Source: Halolacustris sp051744345
GTDB lineage: Bacteria; Actinomycetota; Humimicrobiia; Humimicrobiales; Humimicrobiaceae
Assembly (NCBI GenBank): GCA_051744345.1
Contig: JBNJCW010000063.1
Location: 1 to 11,793, forward strand
Direction: 5' to 3'
Length of the DNA stretch: 11,793 nt
Part shown: piece by piece, positions 7,337 through 11,793 of the stretch
Numbering within the stretch: position 1 is the first letter of the stretch
How the letters are laid out: every line of letters begins with the position of its first letter
The notes under the pieces: generated by a model
Databases searched by the model: none
The model's input: only the letters and a program-made list of their open reading frames with translations
What the model was told of the DNA's origin: nothing
Translations under genes and position numbers: made by a program

Positions 7337-8689
7337 CTATTGTGAGCCTGTTTGCTTATCCCATTTCTTTTTTGCCATCTGGGCAAATGTTTGCTTTACC
7401 GGAGGGTACTTTCCTGAAACTAACTCCTCAAAAAAGGGCATAAAACTGTATTTGCGGCCGTGCTTCTCACGGATACCGCTAACCACAGAGGACCATTTCT
7501 GTTTTGCATTGTTTTTAATATATATCGTTTTTACCTTTAGAAAATGTTCCAAAGCTACATCATAGTATTTACTCTTTCCTGCTTTCAGTATACGCATCCC
7601 CAGAGCACAGTAAACCTTGGCTGCCGCCAAAGCGTTTTTATGGCATAAGGCCTTAGCCGCTTCTTCCGTTTTATAATGACTGATATCTTCCAATTCTTCA
7701 TCTTTGGCCGTCAGTATTCGCTGGCAAAGAATGCCCAATTCTTTTTTTTGGACCAGTATTTCAATGGCTGAATCCAGTGGTGCTTTTTTGGCTACTTCAA
7801 TCGCTTTTTTATGCCAAAAACCTGAATCTTTTTTCCCCACATATTCCATTAGTTCATCATAGGAGTACACTGATGGATATTTTTTATATTCCGCCCATGC
7901 GCTCTTTATTGCATAGTCATTATTTCCCAACAAACTTGATAATTGCCGCTTTAGCCTTTCCAGGCAAAAGCTGGATCCATATTGCCAGTTTCTTTTTTGC
8001 TCCAATTGAAGACCTTTATCCACCCAGCTTAGCGCTTCCTGAAAATAATTATTGCTTTTATGCAGCAGAGCAATCTGTTCACAGTCTTCTGGGGTTATGC
8101 CTATTTTTTCACATAGGCTCAGGTACGATGAGGTGTCATTTTTTTCGCGGTAGATGATTTTTAAAATTTCTGAATTCTTCCTAACTGGGTGAGGGAAATG
8201 GTAAGCCTCTATAACCTCTTTGCCTTTTGTAGAACCGTATGCTTCATCAAAGCGGGATTTAATGATTGATTCAAATATTTCTAATTCATTGCTGCCGAAT
8301 ACTTCAACTACTGATTTTTCAATATCATAGCAAAAACCATAATCATCATTCTCCATCCATTTTAAAACCTGGTTTACGGTTTGTTTGGGATCATAATTAG
8401 CTTCCTGCCTGGCCTCAATCCAGCCGCAAAACAGTTGCTCAAAAAACATGCCCAGATCACCGCTAGAGTCATCGATCTCATCTGCTTTTCCGTAACAGCC
8501 TGCAAGAAATATTTCATATAAATAAACAGCCTGCTCGGCCTGCCCGTTTTCAATCAAGGTATAGATTTTATCTTCAACCTTTTGTAAATTTTTGACAAAA
8601 ACCCATACACGGCTATAAGGGATAAATGTATCTAATTCTAATGCATCCTCTATTTGTTTTACGAAATCCTGGCTGTTTCTGTTTTTCAA
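7337..8689 (-). CDS. DUF6880-like, SWIM-context conserved protein, function unknown
   Basis: This 450-aa, mostly helical protein resembles the DUF6880-type proteins that are fused to, or encoded beside, SWIM zinc-finger proteins. Recognisable parts are 'FIPYSRVWVFVKNLQKVED', then 'YLYEIFLAGCYGKADEIDDSSGDLG', then a region of TPR-like helical hairpins (about residues 200-400, e.g. 'YFQEALSWVDKGLQLEQ'), and the end 'VVSGIREKHGRKYSFMPFFEEL'. No SWIM CxC...CxH zinc motif is present, so any such partner is missing here. No catalytic motif is visible. The repeat structure suggests a protein-protein interaction role. The TTG start at 8689 is supported by AAAGGGG 7 bp upstream. The 187-aa gene ends 33 bp upstream on the same strand, so the two are probably one transcript. 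Family assignment is by memory of the pattern and is moderately sure. Confidence 0.65.
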   Translation of the reverse strand: MKNRNSQDFVKQIEDALELDTFIPYSRVWVFVKNLQKVEDKIYTLIENGQAEQAVYLYEIFLAGCYGKADEIDDSSGDLGMFFEQLFCGWIEARQEANYDPKQTVNQVLKWMENDDYGFCYDIEKSVVEVFGSNELEIFESIIKSRFDEAYGSTKGKEVIEAYHFPHPVRKNSEILKIIYREKNDTSSYLSLCEKIGITPEDCEQIALLHKSNNYFQEALSWVDKGLQLEQKRNWQYGSSFCLERLKRQLSSLLGNNDYAIKSAWAEYKKYPSVYSYDELMEYVGKKDSGFWHKKAIEVAKKAPLDSAIEILVQKKELGILCQRILTAKDEELEDISHYKTEEAAKALCHKNALAAAKVYCALGMRILKAGKSKYYDVALEHFLKVKTIYIKNNAKQKWSSVVSGIREKHGRKYSFMPFFEELVSGKYPPVKQTFAQMAKKKWDKQTGSQ

Positions 8690-8722
8690 ATCAGCGCCCC
8701 TTTCAATTATCTACCAGTCCCT

Positions 8723-9286
8723 TTAATATTCCTGAATATTGTAGTCTGGAAAATTTCTCTTTATAAATTTTTTCATTTCTTCAATATCATTTTGGTTTAT
8801 GCAGTCTTTTTTCCATTGGTTAAAGACTTTTTCCGAAATTTCACCAGGAGCATCTACGGCCCAGTCTTTAAATTCATTTTCCGACTCTTTTTCAAACAGG
8901 TAGATACCTTTCATTATGCCCATACAATACTTTTTTGCCTCCTCTTCCATGTGAAGAGACTGGCGTTTCTTCAGCTCCCGCAAACATGGCTCTATAGCAT
9001 TTTCAAACATCTCCCATGCTTTCTCGGTTGAATCTACATACCCATATCTTGTAGGACCTGATTGATCCCAGACATCTTCCACTAAAAGGTTATCCAGTTC
9101 CCAAAATACCTCCTCGGCTACGTCTTCAACCTCTATTTCCCTGAAATATTCCAATGCAGCAAGCTCAATCCTTTTTAAAAGGGAGACATCTTCCTGGGCA
9201 AGCCTTTTTAATATAATTAATCCATCCTCAGCATCAATCTTTTCTAAAATATTTAGTTCAGGCTTAGCATTTTTCTTATCATTCAT
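8723..9286 (-). CDS. Conserved acidic helical protein, operon partner of the 450-aa gene
   Basis: This 187-aa protein is acidic and helical, without signal peptide or membrane segment. The block 'VWDQSGPTRYGYVDSTEKAW', followed by 'EEEAKKYCMGIMKGIYLFEKE' and 'NEFKDWAVDAPGE', recalls a conserved protein of unknown function that I associate with SWIM/DUF6880 loci. I cannot give it a formal family name. The ATG at 9286 has a strong AGGTGA (9296-9301) 9 bp upstream, which settles the start. It is the first gene of the likely operon with the 450-aa protein 33 bp downstream. The two together may correspond to parts of a longer SWIM-associated protein or complex; this is inference. Confidence 0.6.
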   Translation of the reverse strand: MNDKKNAKPELNILEKIDAEDGLIILKRLAQEDVSLLKRIELAALEYFREIEVEDVAEEVFWELDNLLVEDVWDQSGPTRYGYVDSTEKAWEMFENAIEPCLRELKKRQSLHMEEEAKKYCMGIMKGIYLFEKESENEFKDWAVDAPGEISEKVFNQWKKDCINQNDIEEMKKFIKRNFPDYNIQEY

Positions 9287-9312
9287 CCGTTTCTTTCACC
9301 TATTTTAAAAAG

Positions 9313-9341
9313 TTTATCACACAATTTTTTGAAGCAAGCAA
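9313..9341 (-). promoter_or_regulatory. Weak candidate promoter for the 187-aa/450-aa operon
   Basis: On the minus strand TTGCTT (9336-9341) is followed by a 17-bp spacer and GATAAA (9313-9318), 26 bp before the start codon at 9286. Each box matches consensus at four of six positions. The placement is right for the strong ribosome binding site at 9296-9301, but the match is only moderate. Confidence 0.3.
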
Positions 9342-9417
9342 ATATCTGCTATACACTTATGCTTTTCTGCTCTATGCCCCGGCAATAATTCAGCATATAT
9401 GTATCCTAAAGGGTTCT

Positions 9418-9467
9418 AAAAAATAGGGCAAGGGTAAAATGGTAAATGGAACCCCGCCACTTGCCCT
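9418..9467 (-). terminator. Probable minus-strand intrinsic terminator upstream of the 187-aa gene
   Basis: AGGGCAAG (9425-9432) and CTTGCCCT (9460-9467) are exact inverted repeats. An additional GGGT/ACCC pairing inside a long loop extends the stem. Read on the minus strand, the stem is followed by A and then six T (9418-9423). It would stop transcripts arriving from the right before the 187-aa operon. The plus-strand side is also T-rich, so it may work both ways. It could alternatively be the outer end of the decayed element to its right. Confidence 0.45.
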
Positions 9468-9689
9468 GCTTATTTTCTTTACCCCCTTGCGGCGGCCTTA
9501 AAAAAAAGTGCTTGTGCTTTTGCAGCGAAAACAGGGCCTTTCCTTTTTTAAGAACCGTTTAAGAGAAGTTAAGAATGAAGCCAAAACTACCAAAAAAACT
9601 GAAAGTGTAAAACAGCCGATATTAAACTTTTCAACTATAGTTTCTTATTTTATGGAAGCATAACCAAAAACAATCGAAGAGGATAACCG

Positions 9690-9975
9690 ATGAAAAATCA
9701 AGTGCCAAAAAACATACCTCCCCAACCTTGCGAAGGTAAAGGATGAGCTTTGGCGCTGGAGAAAAAACAAAAAAAGTGTACGGGATCCCATCCCCAAGCA
9801 CCTCTGGTCTAAGGCAGCAGAGTTGGCCAGGGTCATTCCCGGGTAGCCCACACATTTAGGCTTTAAGTTATGACGATCTAAAAGATAGGCTATATCCTGA
9901 AAAAAAGACAATGGGAAAAGATACCCCCCATTTATAGAACTTAAAGGCCAGCCTATGACAGCGGCAGGCTCCCCA
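9690..9975 (+). pseudogene. Decayed IS66-type accessory ORF (tnpA-like)
   Basis: The ATG at 9690 has a good AGAGGA 6 bp upstream and opens MKNQVPKN, but that frame soon stops. The homologous reading continues in another frame from about 9720: 'VKDELWRWRKNKKSVRDPIP' then 'KHLWSKAAELAR', which follows the pattern of the small basic protein encoded before IS66 tnpB ('LW.WR......IP..LW..A..LAR..GV'). That frame stops at 9844. The expected next part, 'LSYDDLKDRL' (family 'LDYY.LK.R.'), is in the +1 frame from about 9860, and 'FIELKGQPMTAAG' is back in the previous frame from 9931. At least three shifts show that the gene is dead. It is the first of three decayed forward genes. The minus-strand open frame across it (9645-10211) is a shadow. 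Confidence 0.6.
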
Positions 9976-10004
9976 TATGCAGATACGTATAGCAGTAGAG
10001 TACC

Positions 10005-10265
10005 TATACTTATAGAAAAGGGATTGATGGGTTGACAGCCATATGCAAAAATGTCCTGGAGGCTGACCCCTTCTTTGGCTGCCTCTTTTGTGTTTACCAA
10101 TAAAAGAAGGATCTCGGTAAAAATACTGGTTACAGGCGGCAGGGGGTTCTGGCTTGCCAAGGAGAGGTTATCAAGTGGCCGGTTTAGGTTCTGGCCCAAA
10201 GGTAGCTCCAAGAAGACTGCCTTGAAGGCAAGCGGGTTTAATGCTTTAATCTGGGGCCAATACCC
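10005..10265 (+). pseudogene. Decayed IS66 Orf2 (TnpB) gene
   Basis: Two adjacent frames together give a recognisable IS66 TnpB core. The first, from about 10011, reads 'RKGIDGLTAICKNVLEADPF' then FGCLF, matching the family's 'DMRKGFDGLAALV...DPFSGHLFVF'. It stops at 10101. The second takes over at 10087: FVFTNKRRISVKILV, GFWLAKERLSSGRFRFWPK, matching 'FVF.NRRRDRVKLLYWDRNGFWLWYKRLE.GRFRWP'. The join is a frameshift near 10085. The N-terminus is also damaged (stops before TYTYRKGIDGL), and the tail after about 10265 is unclear. TnpB is a small accessory protein of IS66 transposition whose exact role is not settled. The gene cannot make a normal product. Confidence 0.75.
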
Positions 10266-10384
10266 CAGCCTTCAGGATACAATGTTGTGGAGAAAGATTC
10301 GCAGGTTAATTTTTAAAAAAGAGCTTTTGCGTTTATTCTCCATCTGTGACATAAGTTAACCATCATGGAACTGGGGGTAATACC

Positions 10385-10711
10385 GTGGCCATGTGGCCAC
10401 CACAGATGCATGCGCTTATTGATAAACTTATGGCTGATAACCCAAAGGATAGCAGGTATTCTCTGTCTAAAATTCTGCCAAGCTGCCGGCTGGGCGTAAG
10501 CCTAAAGGCTATCTTAGGTACATGGCAGCAAGAGGCTATATGCTGGCCCTTAACCGGCAAGGATACATAAAACTTCCCCCAAGAGGGGAAAGGTTCCCAG
10601 TCCCCTACCAGAAACAAAAAGCCGCCCCTGATAGAGACAGATAAAACCCCTATTGTGGCAAAGCTAAAAGAGGTTTTACCCTTAAAGTTTCCCCAGGTTA
10701 GAAGGAGTTAA
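10385..10711 (+). pseudogene. Truncated, frameshifted DUF4338 (DruA-like) gene, N-terminal part
   Basis: Three frames join into the N-terminal winged-helix-like region typical of DUF4338 proteins, the family of DruA from the Druantia defence system. Frame one (to about 10477) reads ALIDKLMADNPKDSRYSLSK. The next reads CQAAGWA and stops at 10497. Frame three (from about 10498 to 10644) reads 'RKPKGYLRYMAARGYMLALN' then RQGYIKLPPRGER. The first frame resumes at about 10640 with TPIVAKLKEVLPLKFPQVRRS and stops at 10711. The family pattern is 'LI......SR..LS..LC...GW..PNG..K.M..R..LL.L...G.I.LP', later 'TP..G.L..LLPL....VR.T'. The catalytic-like DUF4338 body that should follow is absent, so the gene is truncated as well as shifted. 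It directly follows the IS66 tnpA/tnpB remains and probably belonged to the same element. Confidence 0.6.
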
Positions 10712-10732
10712 TTATAATAGAATGCTTTTTAT

Positions 10733-11167
10733 TTAAGGTAATTCTATAAGTCTAGTGAGATGTGGTGCTATTCTTATGAAATCATTTACATTCAAAGTTA
10801 AAATTTTGTCGACCTTCGTTTTTTCTGCTGCACATAATATCAAGGAATCATAACTTGCACCACCAGAAATATTTTCAAGAGCAAGCTTATCTATCAGTCT
10901 AATATAATCAAGAGTATTATATTTTATGATTTTAAAATTTGAAATTATATTTTCTTTAATTATATTAGCTGCCAGTGATTGAGATATTTTCGGGCTTAGC
11001 GGTAGAGTAGTTAAAACTGAATAGGATTCAAGTAGTGAGTGAACAGAAATTATACCCTCAATTTCTTTTTTACTAACTCTTTGTACCCAGGGAAGTGAAT
11101 TTTCGTGCTGAGGATGTGCCTGGATAAATGCCGCAATTAATACTGATGTGTCAAAAAATATCTTCAA
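10733..11167 (-). CDS. PIN-domain ribonuclease toxin (VapC-like)
   Basis: This 144-aa protein is an intact PIN domain. The metal-binding acidic residues are in place: Asp6 in FFDTSVLIAAF, Glu47 in SLLESYSVL, Asp107 in GGASYDSLILCAA, and Asp129 in TLNVNDF. PIN toxins of type II systems cleave RNA, often tRNA or rRNA; the target here is unknown. The start is TTG at 11167 and overlaps the antitoxin stop codon by four bases (TTGA). AGGA lies 8 bp upstream inside the antitoxin gene, so translation should be coupled. The toxin is downstream of its antitoxin, the common order. Its gene ends at the right border of the decayed IS66/DUF4338 segment. Confidence 0.88.
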   Translation of the reverse strand: MKIFFDTSVLIAAFIQAHPQHENSLPWVQRVSKKEIEGIISVHSLLESYSVLTTLPLSPKISQSLAANIIKENIISNFKIIKYNTLDYIRLIDKLALENISGGASYDSLILCAAEKTKVDKILTLNVNDFIRIAPHLTRLIELP

Positions 11168-11439
11168 AAAACGACATCCTTTGTTATTCTTTTAATTCTA
11201 CTTTCTCTATCCTTCTTTAAGATATCTGAAAAAGATTCTGTTGGTTCAGAGCATACAACAAGTATTCCACCTTTATCTATGACAAACGGAGTGGTAGTTT
11301 CCGGATGGACAATTATATTATTATCTCCAGCTTCAATTAAAACTTCTGAATTATCTCTAATTCCAAAATTGTCTCTTATTTTTTTGGGAATAACGATTCT
11401 TCCAAATTTATCGATTTTAGTCTTTATCTTTATTGCCAA
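11164..11439 (-). CDS. AbrB/MazE/SpoVT-type antitoxin
   Basis: This 91-aa protein has an N-terminal swapped-hairpin AbrB domain: 'IKTKIDKFGRIVIPKKIRDN' followed by FGI and an 'EVLIEAGDNNIIVHP' strand pair. The C-terminal 40 residues ('FSDILKKDRESRIKRI') are likely the disordered or helical part that binds and neutralises the PIN toxin. The start is TTG at 11439, supported by a perfect AAGGAG (11448-11453) 8 bp upstream. The toxin gene overlaps its stop codon by four bases. Such antitoxins normally repress their own operon by binding operator repeats. Inverted sites are present upstream at 11565-11616, and a promoter is visible at 11486-11513. Confidence 0.88.
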   Translation of the reverse strand: MAIKIKTKIDKFGRIVIPKKIRDNFGIRDNSEVLIEAGDNNIIVHPETTTPFVIDKGGILVVCSEPTESFSDILKKDRESRIKRITKDVVF

Positions 11440-11485
11440 TGTGATAACTCCTTAAACTTCTTTATTAATATTTTTTTATTGGCTT

Positions 11486-11513
11486 TTTATATTCTAATCA
11501 ATTTTATAATCAA
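11486..11513 (-). promoter_or_regulatory. Candidate promoter of the AbrB/PIN operon
   Basis: On the minus strand TTGATT (11508-11513) is followed by a 16-bp spacer and TATAAA (11486-11491), giving a leader of about 40 bases before the TTG start at 11439. The segment is a near-direct repeat: TTGATTATAAAA, then TTGATTAGAATATAAAA. This could itself be an operator. Confidence 0.45.
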
Positions 11514-11564
11514 TCTTATAGTGTTTTTTTTATTTTATTATTTTTTTTAATAAGCCACCTTTAA

Positions 11565-11616
11565 TTGCCATTATATTATGGTTTTTGGCAAATTGCAATT
11601 GCCAATTTGATGGCAA
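11565..11616. repeat. Cluster of alternating TTGCCA / TGGCAA half-sites
   Basis: Within 52 bp the hexamer occurs four times in alternating orientation: TTGCCA at 11565-11570, TGGCAA at 11586-11591, TTGCCA at 11599-11604, TGGCAA at 11611-11616. The inner pair extends to TTGGCAA/TTGCCAA around ATTGCAA, and the outer pair to TTGCCAT/ATGGCAA. A further TTGCCAA overlaps the antitoxin start codon (11433-11439). The array lies upstream of the AbrB/PIN promoter and beside the tRNA-like sequence, and looks like a multi-site operator. Confidence 0.5.
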
Positions 11617-11640
11617 CTAACTTTTCCTAATGCTTCAAGT

Positions 11641-11711
11641 GGTGGTGTAGCCAAGTGGTAAAGCAGAACTCTGCCAAACCTTTATCCCTAGTTCGAATCC
11701 TGGTGCCGCTT
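11641..11711 (+). tRNA. tRNA-like sequence with Cys-type body and GCC anticodon, probably a pseudo-tRNA
   Basis: The 71-base sequence folds in register as a tRNA. The acceptor is GGTGGTG/TGCCGCT (all pairs Watson-Crick or G-U), then a D arm GCCAAGTGGTAAAGC, anticodon loop CTGCCAA (anticodon GCC at 11673-11675), T loop TTCGAAT, discriminator T, and then GCA in place of CCA. The D arm and the ACCTTTATCC segment follow bacterial tRNA-Cys, whose loop would read CTGCAAA. The Cys anticodon GCA has thus become GCC, which reads Gly codons. Several stem pairs are broken: one in the D stem (C with A), two in the anticodon stem (A with C, C with C) and two in the T stem (T with T, A with C). That much damage argues for a decayed copy of tRNA-Cys and against a functional tRNA-Gly. 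Confidence 0.6.
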
Positions 11712-11793
11712 GCATTGAAAACTTGAAGATTATCAACAGTTAAATTTATGAATTGAATTACGGGATAAAGAACTTTAATACCTTGTATTTTAT

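Larger units (their letters stand above)
9287..9689. other. Non-coding region between the 187-aa gene and the decayed element
   Basis: These 403 bases hold the candidate promoter and ribosome binding site of the 187-aa gene and the hairpin at 9418-9467. There is also an inverted repeat of CTTAAAAAA and TTTTTTAAG near 9497 and 9544. No gene is visible on either strand. The right part probably belongs to the leader or end of the decayed IS66-type element, but I could not identify a terminal inverted repeat. Confidence 0.5.

Noticed and set aside
7171..7443. 90-aa plus-strand open frame and the overlapping 74-aa minus-strand frame (7092-7316)
   Set aside because: Both span the intergenic region and run into real genes, and neither has a recognisable pattern; the minus one overlaps the SEC-C promoter and start.
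7777..8157. 126-aa plus-strand frame rich in aromatic and hydrophobic residues
   Set aside because: It is antisense to the 450-aa protein; the apparent hydrophobicity follows from the Lys/Glu-rich coding strand.
9645..10211. 188-aa minus-strand open frame
   Set aside because: It lies antisense to the decayed tnpA/tnpB remains, has no ribosome binding site and resembles no protein; the forward frames carry the recognisable family patterns.
10363..10617. 84-aa minus-strand open frame
   Set aside because: It is antisense to the DUF4338 remnant and has no start signal or family resemblance.
11461..11640. CRISPR-like or tandem repeat array near the right end
   Set aside because: The repeated hexamers are too short and alternate in orientation without spacers of constant length; an operator cluster explains them better.

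Overview
The window is AT-rich bacterial DNA. Several genes use TTG starts (530, 8689, 11167, 11439), ribosome binding sites are of the AGGAG/AAAGG type, and ATA, AGA and AGG codons are frequent. This fits an anaerobic low-GC lineage such as a Clostridia-like Bacillota or a candidate phylum with similar habits, but no marker gene fixes the taxon. The region looks accessory: toxin-antitoxin modules, decayed mobile-element genes, a degenerate tRNA, and conserved genes of unknown function. No complete metabolic or housekeeping operon is present.

Layout, left to right. 1-529 is largely non-coding and ends in a candidate promoter. 530-2416 (+) encodes a membrane-anchored exported protein with DUF11-like repeats and a C-terminal SGNH/GDSL hydrolase. 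2436-2859 (+) is a broken PIN-domain toxin gene. 2860-3269 has no recognisable gene. 3270-3899 (+) is an intact two-gene DUF433/DUF5615 module with a perfect palindrome in front of it. 3900-4614 has no intact gene; it holds a strong hairpin and a possible zinc-ribbon transposase fragment on the minus strand.

4615-9286 (-) holds four genes in one orientation: a 187-aa conserved protein, a 450-aa DUF6880/SWIM-context-like protein, a 390-aa protein ending in a SEC-C zinc motif, and a protein ending in a pRiA4b ORF-3 domain. The first two are 33 bp apart and probably co-transcribed. The SEC-C gene has its own near-consensus promoter, placed so that the mRNA would be almost leaderless. I do not know what these four proteins do together.

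9287-10732 looks non-coding at first, but read in three forward frames it holds a decayed mobile-element segment: an IS66-type tnpA-like ORF, an IS66 tnpB ORF, and the N-terminal part of a DUF4338 (DruA-like) protein, all broken by frameshifts. 10733-11439 (-) is an intact AbrB-type antitoxin/PIN toxin pair. Upstream of it is a cluster of alternating TTGCCA/TGGCAA half-sites. 11641-11711 is a tRNA-shaped sequence with a tRNA-Cys-like body, a GCC anticodon and several broken stem pairs, probably a pseudo-tRNA.

Taken together this is an island-like stretch where three PIN or PIN-like modules (two intact, one dead) and old transposable-element remains surround an uncharacterised four-gene minus-strand cluster.
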